Below the pieces are notes generated by a model. The model made no database searches and had not been told where the DNA came from. It was given only the letters and a program-made list of their open reading frames with translations. From Epiperipatus broadwayi (taxonomy: Eukaryota; Onychophora; Udeonychophora; Euonychophora; Peripatidae), in assembly GCA_028023455.1 (NCBI GenBank), contig JAQFVV010000319.1:62001-126000 (forward strand): DNA of 64,000 nucleotides, written 5' to 3'. The stretch's first letter is position 1; every line of letters begins with the position of its first letter. Below, piece by piece: positions 37,919-49,524 of this stretch. The position numbers and the translations under genes were made by a program.

Positions 37919-39632
37919 ATGAGGGAGCTCAATGTCTCTACTCACCTGAACAAAAAAGCCAACATTAGTATGACAGAAAATGTTGGTTCAAACATACAGC
38001 AGTCTTCTACTAATGTTAACAATATTAAGCTAAAATTAAGAAAAGTAATTAGTAACCCTGAATTAATTAGCACCCCTGAATGTAATACTTCCCCAAATGG
38101 TGTAGATATGAAAATAAATCCTAAAAAAGCAAGATATGCTACCTCATCTGCTGTTGACAGTACTGTTCCCCCAGAATTGATGAACTTAAATAATAATGTC
38201 GAAGCTTGTCAAAGCGCTGATTGGAACATCCTCTGTAGGCACAAAAAAAAAGAACGATAGCCACAATGAGCATTTTCAAACTAAGACTAATGAAAATCAA
38301 TCTGACAACCAAGATGATGCCAGCAATAACACAAAGTTATTAGATGATAAAATTGAATCAAATAACCCAGCTGAAAATATTAACAAACTGATGCAATTCA
38401 CTGAACTGAATGATAAATTATCGCATGCTCAACTGTTATCATGTCTATCCTCAAAACCTTTCATAAAGTTAAACTCGTATTGGAAATTTTTTTTTATTAA
38501 CTGCATATCCCATAATACTTCCATTTTTAGCTTGATAATACAAACAAATGACAAAAACTGTGAGCACATCTTAGACAAGCCTGACTTAAATGAGTATCTA
38601 ATTTTATTGAGTAATAATGGTTTAATACTATCGATTAAACACACTGCATTCTTCCCAGAAAGAGGTTTTATTTTTACCCAATATTTTAATAAAGAACAGA
38701 AAGAGCTAGTGGAGAGTCTAATAAAAGAGGTGCATGGGAATAAGATATACAGTATTATGTATCAAAAGACCCGAACCCTTTAGTATTCGGTAACCCTTTA
38801 GTATTCGGTAGGGTTTTACACACACACCCTAACTTTAATATAGAGTTCCTTAAAACCCAATTAGCCAGTTATGCTGAAATAATTACATTGGAAAGGGAGA
38901 TGACCCCTGGTATCTCTTTCCAAATTCCTACAAACTCATGGAAAGTTGTCCTTAAGTTTAAAAAAGGTATTGTGAAAGATCAACTACCACGTAGGTTGTT
39001 CAAAGACCAAATGCCAATTTCTATTATATTGAAAGGAACCCCCCCATGCTTTAAATGCAACAGAGTTGGTCATATAGCTGCAATGTGTGTGACTGGGAAT
39101 TGTGTAAAATGTAATAAGTTCACTAGAAGCAATCATTTGAGTGAAACTAATAATGTTAAGATGTGGGCAGACATAGTAGATAGTAATATTAACAAAAATA
39201 TTGATAATGATTTGATGACATTGATGTGAGTCCCAGCCAATCTTCTGAGCCTGCTGAAGTATCATTTTTTGTAAATAGTTTTGCTTAAGAAGTTGATCAG
39301 TCGATTTGTCCCAGTGATATTGGATGTAAGAACAACAATATAAATTCTGATATAAATTTTGGTGAAGGAATAGAGATCAATAGTGATATTGTTACTGAAT
39401 GTGTTTACAACAATACTGATTCTACAATTAATACAGAAGGAGTTGACAGTAATACCAATATTATAGAGAATAACACTACGATGCTAGATCAGTTGGGTAG
39501 TAATTTTGAGTTTAATATCAAAATTGGTTATCACAATGATACAAATGAATTGATGAATGAAACTATAAGTGATATATTTGTGGAGAAAGGGTCAACTATT
39601 TCAATAATTATGAACAAATCCCTCAGTAACTA
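37919..39632 (+). pseudogene. LINE ORF1, CCHC nucleic-acid-binding protein, frameshifted
   Basis: Reading starts near MRELNVSTHLNKKAN and must change frame at about 38215, 38770 and 39225. The N-terminal third is polar and low complexity. A middle globular part contains FIKLNSYWKFFFINCISH and GRVLHTHPNFN. Near 39040-39150 come two zinc knuckles: CFKCNRVGHIAAMC followed by CVKCNKFTRSNHLSE. An acidic, Asn-rich tail runs to 39632 and slightly overlaps ORF2. An 18-bp exact tandem duplication (AACCCTTTAGTATTCGGT at 38774-38809) repeats NPLVFG in frame. LINE ORF1 proteins bind the element RNA to form the transposition particle. Confidence 0.7.
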
Positions 39633-42600
39633 ACTCTTAATATTAGAGGATTAAGTAGCCCAGGTAAAGTTGATAAAATTATTGACTATTTATCTAAAGA
39701 AAAATATGAAATAGTAATTTTAACTGAGATTAAAATTAACCATAATACACTTGGTTATATAATTGATAAATTATCTCAACAGAATATTTTGCTTTTTAAA
39801 CTTAATAATAGACCCACTTAAGGCACAGCTGTTTTAATATATATGCATTCAGAGGTTGAAAAATTCAGTTATTGTCTTTACAACCTATATTGTGCTTTCC
39901 TTTGTTTATCAGGCAGTCTTGCATTATCTGATTGTTGTGTACTCTGTAGCTAAGGGTAATGATATTGTAAATATAATCCATAATGTTCAAAATAGGTTCT
40001 TACAAAGACCAGGGATTATAATTCTGGGTGGTGATCTTAATTGCACATTCCAATCTCTTCCTAGTGCATTACAAAATAAAATGAAAGAAATTTCACTATA
40101 TCCATTGCATGAAAAATATCCAGATAACACATATACTTTCTTTAATAGCAGATTCTCATTTCTTATAGACCTTTTTTTGTGTCAGGGCATATGCTCAATG
40201 AATCAACTATTAATACATCTCTGGTTGGTTTTTCAGATCACTTCTGAGTAAAGCTAGTTCTTTATAACTATTATCAAATCAAAAATAAATATAGATTTTC
40301 TATTAGAAGAAACGTAAGAGATGATGTTTTGCTCTCGATTGACCAATTATCTGTTATCTTGACTATCATTAATTTTTATACAAAATGTTCAGGCCTACCA
40401 CCCTGTATTGCTTGGTTTAAAATTTAAAAAGGCCTCTCTAGAATATGTTATAAGAATGCACAGATTATTTTAGCAATGAATCAAATGAAAAATAGAATCT
40501 CTGAAATTCAGAGAGTCTTACTCAATGTTACCTACCTCAGACCTAATCATCAATTGATAAATAGTTTACAAGATGAATACAACACCTTATATTAACTTAT
40601 GCATCAAGATGCTCATACAATATGGCTCAGGAAATTAATTCGTAACTTGAGTAAATTATCAAAACCCATGATTAGCTATACTAAATTATATATCCCCCAA
40701 TCTAGGGGTATTTCCAGTATCACCAAAGATGGTGATGGCATTATCTCTGGAATCTATGTTGATAATTATATATTTAAAAATGAAATTTGGCATAAGTACA
40801 GGTTTCATTGATTATTACAGTAGTATCATAACTGGGGAACAAAGAGTATATTTCAAATAAGGATATTCAAGATGAAATTAATATTCTCAAGGCACAATCA
40901 ATAATGGTGATGACACAATCCCAGCCTCTGTTTATAAACAACTTGACTATGCTCTCAGATTTGCAATGTGAAGATTTTTTAATCAGTTGTGTTATGAAAA
41001 AATTGAGTGGCCCTTTATTAGAAACAGAGTTATATTTAGTCTTAAAAAGACAAATTAATGTAAAGTCCAACTATTAATAAACTGAGACATATTTTTATAG
41101 AAGATATTGATTTGAAGATTCTGGCTAGAATTCTCTTGAAAAAATTACATCACCTTATCACTACTGGAATATCTTCCACTCACCATTCCATTAAGGGTAG
41201 ATGTGCAGTAAATGCTGCCTTAAAAATTCACGAGGCTATTAAATATACCAGGGATTTAAACTTAACTCAATATTATGCTATCCAAATAGATTTTAGGGCT
41301 GCTTTCAATTTGGTCCATTGGCCATATTTGATTCAGTCCCTCCGTCTTTTAATTCCAGATTACATATGGTTGGTGAATGCAGTTGAAAACTATATTAAAA
41401 ATAGTAGAATCTCTCTTAAAAACTTTATGAGAAGATCTGCCATTTTTATTCCTACGAGGGGTATTCCACACGGCTCTCCCCTGGTGGCTCTTCTGTTTGC
41501 AGTTTATATAGACTCTCTTGTTCGTAAGATTGAGAATCTTATTCTCAGCCTTTGTCTTCCGCACTTGGGATTGCAGGTGGCTATCATGGCATTCATTGAT
41601 GATATTATAATAATATTTCAAAATAGCTATAATATCAAAGTTGTGATGAATATCTTAGAAAATTTTCAGGCTGAAACCGGCTCAATTATTTAACCAATGA
41701 AGTCTGCAGTATGGCAGTTAGCTACAGGAAACAAAAGGCCATCTAACTTTATGGTGCTCCTGTTGGCTTTCTTGAGCATACCATTATATATGTCCAAGAC
41801 TAAAATAAACACTTACTTGAATAAATTAATTATAACAAAAATTGAAGATAAAATATGTAATTTTTCATCACTTAAATTATATGAAATTACAAGAGCGTTA
41901 ATTTTTAATTCCATTGTTTCAGGGATTTTGGCATACTATGCACCCTGGGTAATCCTTCATAACAAAACAATAAAATATGACTGGGATAGAGTTTCAAGAT
42001 GGATCTCAATATCAACCTTGCAGATGCCAAAAAAAAAGAGGTCTTGGCCTGATTGATCCAAAGCTATATGTATCTTACATCAAGGCAAGTACATTTACTA
42101 ACTTAATTAAGTCAATTTCTTGGCCCTTCAGTTGATAGTGCTGGCACCTTTAATGAAATAGGATGTACAGGAAGATCTTTTATAGCTGACTTGTTCATTG
42201 CTTATAGGGATCTCCAGAATGATTTGAATGTACCCAGTTTGGAAGGTATTTAATATAAAGACTTAATAAATTATTTTAAAAGTCATGACAATACATGGTT
42301 GGATATATCAAAGAAAAATGTGTTAAAAAAGTTCCACTCTATATATGCACCCCAATCCTACTTGAAATTTGTTTTCAAACTAGTGAATGGCTTGTTCCCA
42401 ACACCTAAAGTTCTAAATGAAAGACTACATAAGAATTTGGATCCAGTCTGTTTGCTATGCAAAGCTGGTGAAACTTTTCAGCATCTATTCGAAGAATGTT
42501 TGGCATTTGGGGCAGATAAGAGCTAAAGTGTTCCACAGGCCAATCATAAACTTACAACTTCTACTTAGTCAATACATTGAAAAATTTAACCCCCACAATG

Positions 42601-42755
42601 TAATGGTGACTGTTCATACACTTAAGACAATATGATATATACGATGTACTATGATATTTGACAACAAGAAATTCAACTGGCTGAGAAAACTCTATAGAGA
42701 TTGGAAAACTTATTTCAATCAATGTTTGAGATACTTGCCATGGAAGATGATGTGA
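39630..42755 (+). pseudogene. LINE ORF2, endonuclease and reverse transcriptase, broken
   Basis: Frame-interrupted polyprotein. It opens with LTLNIRGLSSPGKVDKIIDY and IVILTEIKIN, the first APE endonuclease motifs. IIILGGDLNCTF (near 40018) and LIDLFL then GFSDHF (near 40160-40245) follow as later endonuclease motifs. The RT begins near 41100 (ILARILLKKLHHLI); motif A is IQIDFRAAFNLVHW (about 41281-41322), GIPHGSPLVALLF follows, and the catalytic box is FIDD (41592-41603), intact. A C-terminal Cys-His motif CLLCKAGETFQHLFEEC lies at about 42449-42499. The enzyme would nick target DNA and prime reverse transcription. Stops near 40254, 40594, 40810, 41075, 41692 and 42056 inactivate it. Confidence 0.8.
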
Positions 42756-43120
42756 ATCAAATATGGGGTGGTCATGGAATAACTCTATGTGAGATTATCA
42801 GATAAACATTTGTCTTGAATAAAAGTCTAATTCTTATGGGTGGCTTATTCCTTGGGCTAATCAATCATTTTGTTACATGCTTTGCTCATTTGAGCTGCAT
42901 GTCTTAGAGTCTCCTTCTATTACAGTGTTAGAAGTCAATATCCTTGAATGGAAGAGAACTAGTTAATTGCCTGCAGTCTTTTTTGTCTTAATAGTGGAAT
43001 ATATCAAATTCTTTGGGTTTTGGTATACAAAACTGTAATATATTTGTCATCTGTTTAATTAGTTGTATAAATTGTAAATAGTTATTGTGTTAATAAAGGT
43101 TTATTTAGAAAAAAAATAAC
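42756..43120 (+). other. LINE 3' UTR and A-rich tail
   Basis: Non-coding; ends GTTAATAAAGGTTTATTTAG then a short A-rich tail. AATAAA at 43092 is a plausible poly(A) signal. The right target duplication follows at once. Confidence 0.6.
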
Positions 43121-43132
43121 AGAGATTCAATG

Positions 43133-45357
43133 ACAGCTGGTGCATATGCACTATAGCGCCTCCAGGAAAAAATATTATTAAATTTAGGCTTGAAAATATC
43201 AGTAATATAACAATCATTCAATATTTTGTGTAATTATTATGTAAATACAACTAATTAAACTGTTTTTAAAAAGAATTATTTTAATCAATGCTTGAGATTC
43301 TATTCAAAGATGCTGCTAATTAAGGCAATGCTAGAAACATCCTATTCAGTGAATTTCAGCAAGTTCTGCCAAGATTCATGTTTTTATCAATGCATGTAAC
43401 AAGTCATTGGAGTTGCTCACTGCTGCAATTACTTGAGCATGGCATATTTATCTATTGTGGTTTCTCTTCAGAGCAAATAAATGTTTATTGTTTTTCTTTA
43501 GGGTGAGCAATAAAATATTGTTTTTTTCTTTTTTTTGTAATTAACACTTAAATATTTATTACAGTAAAATATAACAAAGTCATTAAAGAAATATTATTTT
43601 AAATATTTATTAAGATGATTGTTAGTGTTGAATATATATAAAAATTATATTTCCCCAATTGTCATTGCATGAAAAAATTGAAATAAAAAGTAAAGGTCAA
43701 TCTACTCCAGATATTATAATTTGTTAAAGAGTAGTTAGTAGAAATAAAAAATATATTAGATATTTTAACAATGATTTGTATGGAAAAATAAAATGATTAT
43801 GTGATAATGAAATTAGAAATAATCTGTTTTGTGTTCATTGCTTACTTTTTGGCAGTGGTACATTAATAAAGCATCTCTGTTTAAAAATTTCATGGGCCAC
43901 CATTGCAGAGATTACTACATCTAAAGAAACTTCAGAACATGAGGGCTAGGCAGAATTAGGACTGCTATTTCTTAATCTCAGGGGCAACTACTTTATTAAG
44001 TAGAAGTGGAATGCTCCCAATATATATTGTAGCCCTTGGGTTTTCCCAAAGCTCCATTAGATTTGAGACTTAGTATGCATGACAGTGTTTGATTAAATTT
44101 TCCTGATGAGCTATATATATATATATTTTAACAGACAAGCTTTTTATCCAATGCTAAGTTTGAATCAAAGTCATATTCTTATGGATTGCGTAATTCTACT
44201 TAGTACGCAAACTAAATATTTAATCATAAAAATTTATAAGCAAAAATTATTTTATTTAGTATCGATTCATAGCTGAAAAGTTTATGAGTTGGCAATGTTT
44301 ATAAACTATTTTAATAGTTGGGAGATTGAAAATGAAAGGAGGAGGGATGTGAGATTGCGAAACTACTTTGGAGGATTGAAAATAGACAATCGTAATAATA
44401 AGTTAAAATACAATAATTAATAAAATCAAATTGTCATAGAAAAAAATCAAGAATTAGTCAAAGTATTGAGCAATCGGTTTAACTAGAATTGTATGTATGT
44501 GCCGATGCGCGTATGTATAGATTTAATTATTAATTTTATTTATAGGGTTAATTATTGACTAGTAATTATCATGTGTTATTTCGTTGGAAAACTCTTTTAA
44601 AGAAGAATTAATTTGTTTCAATAATTTATTGATAGCGACCAATTTTCAGTCAAGATTTTGGGTTTGAAATTGAGTTGCTATGCATTTTTTTTTATTATTA
44701 AAAAAAAAAAAGTTTTTCTTTCATTTTTGTTTCTTCGAGGGAATTTCCACGAGCGGAAAAATACTAAAGAAAACCACATGATATTTGTGAAATGGAAATG
44801 TATAATTTTTGAAAAAATTATAGATAATCAACCAATTAAAATATGGACATAAATGGTTTGGCAGGTTAATCATTCAGGAAGGGATCCAGAGAGTGTTAAT
44901 CCGCTCTTTAGTTAATTAGTCTCATCACTATTCGGTCATTATCAGTCATCATCATCGGTTATCTGGAGAAACCTCGTCAGGTTCAGTAAGTAATTTTTCA
45001 ATATAAAAATTGTAAGTTTAATACTAATTTTTCTTTTCTGTTTCCTGAATGAGAAACTTCATCAAATTTTATAATATTGTTACAAAATGAATTGTGAGTA
45101 ACTTTCTATATTAGGCACATCCTTTCTTCTCCAAAAGTTCACCAACATTATGATTTTTCTTTCATCCAAATTTACCCAATTTATCAGTGATCGGCCAGTA
45201 ATGTAGCTTAAACTGCAGAAAAAGTTTTGCTCAGGAGAAATTGACGAAACACTGTGTTCTATAAATGATTATTGCAAATTTAATTTTATTAAATTTAAAA
45301 GAATTAGCTATTTATATTATCCAAAATTTTGAGAGAAAATAATTCTGAGTTCTTAAA
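43133..45357. other. No gene recognised
   Basis: AT-rich with (AT)n near 44111-44125 and a T-tract near 44685-44715. No domain, RNA or repeat boundary is supported. Confidence 0.45.
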
Positions 45358-45366
45358 ATAAGGTGG

Positions 45367-45719
45367 GGTAAAACTGCCTGTTAGCGGCCCCAACATTTTT
45401 TTCGTACTAAGTGTATCTAACTATACTAAATGTAAAATGAAACTTCTTTTCATTGGAGGAAGATTGTTGTTTTTTTATTTAAATTTAATTTTAATCCCTC
45501 CCAACAAGTTTTTTTTTTTGGCCGGGGGGGGGTTTTTTTTGTTTTTTTTTTGGTGTTTATTGTGTTTATTTTATGGTGGGAAATTCTTCATTTTTTTTTT
45601 TTTTTTCCTTTTTTTAAATTGGTTTGGGGTTTTTTTTTTTTCAATTTTTTTTGTGTTTGGGGGGGTTTTTTTTTTTTTTTTTAATTTTTTTAGGAAATAT
45701 TTGTTTTAATAAAAATTAT

Positions 45720-45750
<31 letters not shown>

Positions 45751-46801
45751 GGTTTGTTTTTGGTTTTTTTTTTTTTTTGGGTTTTTGTGTTTTTGTTTTT
45801 TTTTTTTTTTTTTTATTCAAACAGAGAGATTCTGTTTTTTTTTTTTTTTTTTTTTTGGGTGTTTTTGGGGGGATTTTTTTTTTTTTTTTATTTTTTATTT
45901 TTTTTTTTATATCTAACTATACTAAATGTATTTAACTATAAATAAACTTACATTTTTATGCGTAGTTTTGAGCTATGCACATGAGGAAATTCACGAAAAC
46001 TGTGTCATGTTCATGCATATCCCTACATGCAAATTCCTGCAAGTAGGATGGATAAAAGAAGTATGATTCATCAATCTCCACTATCCGTGGTTCGAACTAC
46101 GTTATTCTTACTATGTAATTGTAAAGTATATCTAACTATAAATGTATTTTTTTACATGAAGGTTAATAAATAAAATTAAAAAAAACTTAACATTTTTATG
46201 AACAATTTTGCCCTAGGATATGTGTCAAAATTTAACAAATGTCACAAAAGAAGTCCCTGCTGTCAAAATTATGAACTACTTTTGCCACGTGTAATTTTTG
46301 CAGACAGAATTTCTATCACGTCTTTGGTTCCCCAAAATGAAATTTTAAATGTTGCGGCTGTTCTGGCAGAAAGCTGGAATACATGTTGCCTGCTTGAACA
46401 ATTTCAAACTCCGGAATAAGAAGTAGGTAATTTTTTCCCAAAGCCATCTGTCTTTGAACACCATTGTTGATATAACATTTTGTTGGGCGAATAATTTGCC
46501 AATGCACTTTATTGTACTGCTTTCATCCATACTACCTGCAGGAATTTGCATTTAGGGGTATGCACGAACATGACACTGTTTTCGTGAATTTCCTCATGTG
46601 CATAGCTCAAAACTACGTATAAAAATGTAAGTTTATTATTTTTATTATTAACCTTTATGTAAAAACATTTATAGTTAGATATAGTTTATTTATAGTTAGA
46701 TACACTTAGTATAGTTAGATACACTTCGTACAAAAAAAATATAGTTCAGTTTTTTAAAAATAGAGGGTGAAATGTTGGGGCCGCTAACAGTCAGTTTTAC
46801 C
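45367..46801. mobile_element. Long-inverted-repeat DNA element, MULE-like
   Basis: Termini are GGTAAAACTGCCTGTTAGCG and, inverted, GGTAAAACTGACTGTTAGCG, continuing through GCCCCAACATTT. Flanks ATAAGGTGG (45358-45366) and ATAAGATGG (46802-46810) form a 9-bp target duplication with one mismatch. Further inside, 45930-46080 and 46510-46690 are also inverted copies (CATGAGGAAATTCACGAAAAC and its complement). Long inverted arms and a 9-bp duplication fit Mutator-like elements; an 8-bp reading would fit hAT instead. The central ~430 bp has no recognised transposase, so it is non-autonomous. Confidence 0.75.
45508..45912. repeat. T/G homopolymer tract, possible sequencing artefact
   Basis: About 400 bp made almost only of T and G, in homopolymer blocks up to about 30 T, with very few C. 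It sits in the left arm of the MULE-like element and has no counterpart in the right arm. Strand composition this extreme suggests low-quality sequence or polymerase slippage across the palindrome. Frames through it (Phe/Gly/Leu/Val) are meaningless. Confidence 0.7.
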
Positions 46802-46810
46802 ATAAGATGG

Positions 46811-49510
46811 AACTGAATGCTAAAATCCCATATGAAGTAAATGGAAGGAGAAATGCATTGGTAAATGGACTTCCTATAGCAAAGCTAAATTAATTCATTA
46901 TACATGTCAAAACTTAAAAGCTGGTTATCTTTAACTATGAAAATGCAAGTAATGCCAAGAACCCAAATGGATTAAGGATTATAACTGAAAAAATGAAAAT
47001 TTATTACATTCCATTATAAGGATTGATCATATAGGAAAGTGATTCCTTCAATAAAGGCCTTGGAAACATAATTTGCAGCTAAAAGGGACGGATTTTGTCC
47101 TAAAACTCGAAACAGAAACAACAAGTTTCAATGAAGTGGACCAGAATTTGTCAAGGAATTATCCAATGTGATATGTGTGTGCATGGAACAAAATCAAATA
47201 AGATAACACAAACCAAAATTTAAAGTAGGAATCTGCAATAAAAATGGGGAGATCGAAAGGATGAACCATGAAGACTAAGAGTATAATTTTTTTACATGTT
47301 ATTTGTTTCTAATATTTAATCTAAAAGAAAAAAATTAATCATATATGTATATCAGTTTAAAGTTAATCTATGTTATGCATTTCTTTTATTTATTTTTAGT
47401 AGATAAGTTAATATCAAATAATTTTGTATGTGCCTTATTCCCAATAGTAATTTGTTGCTTTACATATTTTGTTTCATGAAGAGAGTGAGAGATATTGTTA
47501 AATGAAATGTTTTGAGTCGGATCAGGTATTATTGTCAATGCTTGGGCTTATTGACACATTTTATAATGATTGAGTAATATAATGATAAAATATCATCATT
47601 GTGTGATAAAAGTATAGAAAGATGGTTTTAAAAGTTAATACACATTTCTTATTATTATTGTAAAGTTAAAGTGAGTTAGGTATAAGCTAATTAAGGCTTG
47701 AAAAAATTGTTAACTAATGTTTAGTATACTATTTCATGAGAGGAGTGTATATGTGAAATTTTTACTTGTACAAATTGGTGTTTGACCCTTGTATATTTGG
47801 ATGGATAAAAAATCCCCACCAAGCTAGTGTAGTTGTAGTTCAGCTCGCTCAATAAGATGTTGATTCCATTTTTATAAAGTATTTAAATGCAGTGGAAGAG
47901 TTTCTCACTCGATTATTTTCTACACCATAAGATGATTTCTTTATTGATGGCCAGAGGGTGTTAGGAATACCTATCTTTTCCTGTATGACTAGTGATAAAA
48001 TCCTAGCATACCACAACTTCATTGTAAAGTGCAAGGTGAAGAAATATTAGGTTAAAATAATTAATGGGAAATTATTAAATTTTATTATCGGAAGAATTAT
48101 CTTTAAAATTAATAGGGTAATTACAAAATGAATCAGTAATTGAAAGCGTTAAGAATTGGGAGAGAAATTTAATGTTTACTATATCTTGATTAAAAAAAAG
48201 ATGAAGATAAATATTATCGTTATATATCGGTTTTGTTATTATTACTCTATGGAAATTGTGATTCCCTAGTGAGTAAGAATTAAATAAGATTGCATTCTAT
48301 AACATCGCAAAATTAGCAGTTTATTTAGGGATTTTTTTTTTGTCATACGGTTGAAGAACCAGGGAAAGCCATTGGAATTATGTAAATAATGCAAATATTA
48401 TGTTATTGATTTATATTTGATAATAAAAATTGTTGTTTTTAGAATAAAATTTGTGTAAGTTTCAATGTTTTGTAGTCTACTACAATCTAAAAATTTCAAA
48501 TCCAATCATGGGTCAATACACTGTTATTTACATTTGGAGCATTATTTTATTAAAGTACACCAAATAAAATTTATTGAAATGGTTGATTTTCTAAGCTTAT
48601 GTAGCATTACAAGGTTTAAATTACCGATATTCTGGAAATCATTTAGTATATTTAAAGTATAGATTATGAATTGTGGGATGGTTATTGGGTGATTGTGGAT
48701 GCAGTGGGTGGGCAGAAAATTCTTTTCCCATCTGTTGTATTCAAACACCTTCCTTGATAAACTTCTTGAGGAATTTTCTTTAGTTATTAAAGTGTTTATA
48801 ATATATTTCCACAATTTAATGTAAGTGTAATTATTAGAGCTTTAGTGTAAGTGGACATTGGCTATGTTAAAGTCAGCCAATGTGAGCTATGAAGGTAATC
48901 GTGGGGCAGAGTGTTTATCACCAATAATCCATAGCAGCTTGTTCGACTTCCAGATCTTATTGTTCTAAAACCTTGAGAAGAGATTATCATAGGAGAAAAA
49001 TGCGCTAGTACAGTGAAAAACAGAGTAAAAGAGATAGTAGTACAAAGGACTTATGAATGGGAGGATGATGGAGGGATGGATCAGGAAGGTGAAGATGGGC
49101 ATGGAATTATTTATAATCTGACCAAAATTTTAATTGTGACTTTAACGATAATGGATGGGGAGTGTGCTGAGAGTATAAATTGTAATGGGAGTGGAGCTTA
49201 AAGTTGCTTCTCTTTAATAAATACGAATTTCTAAGAGTATTTGTATTATTTTTTTTCTACTGCACTCTCAGTGTTATCTCCTTTTATTGATTATTTATTA
49301 AATCCTTCGATAGAGATTGTTACTAGAAATTATTAAATAAATGATTGAAATAAGGTTTAGCCTAAATATTGTCATTGAAGTTGCAATTTGGCGCCATGGC
49401 AAATATTGTTATTATTCTATCCCATCACCATTGATCCTGAAAGAGGGCGCATGAGAGATGGGTTGTTGGTTCGGTAATTATCGTTCGGCGGCTGTAATAA
49501 AAAGATTACA
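46811..49510. other. No gene recognised
   Basis: AT-rich DNA; short frames such as 48542-48814 (minus) and 49013-49201 (plus) have no recognisable domain. The right end, GATTACA followed by (AT)n at 49511-49524, could be the edge of another AT-inserted element, but no matching start was found. Confidence 0.4.
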
Positions 49511-49524
49511 ATATATATATATAT

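Larger units (their letters stand above)
37785..43120 (+). mobile_element. Full-length L1/Tx1-like LINE with target duplication
   Basis: Two-ORF non-LTR retrotransposon ending in an A-rich tail (AGAAAAAAAATAAC). A 12-bp duplication with one mismatch flanks it: AGAGATTCAGTG at 37773-37784 and AGAGATTCAATG at 43121-43132. It carries a CCHC-containing ORF1, then an APE-type endonuclease and RT with a C-terminal Cys-His motif. Domain order and motifs resemble the L1/Tx1 group; the clade is tentative. Frameshifts and stops in both ORFs make it inactive, but overall structure is complete. Confidence 0.8.

Noticed and set aside
45437-45945. Phe/Gly-rich frames of 63-103 codons
   Set aside because: They are translations of the T/G homopolymer tract.
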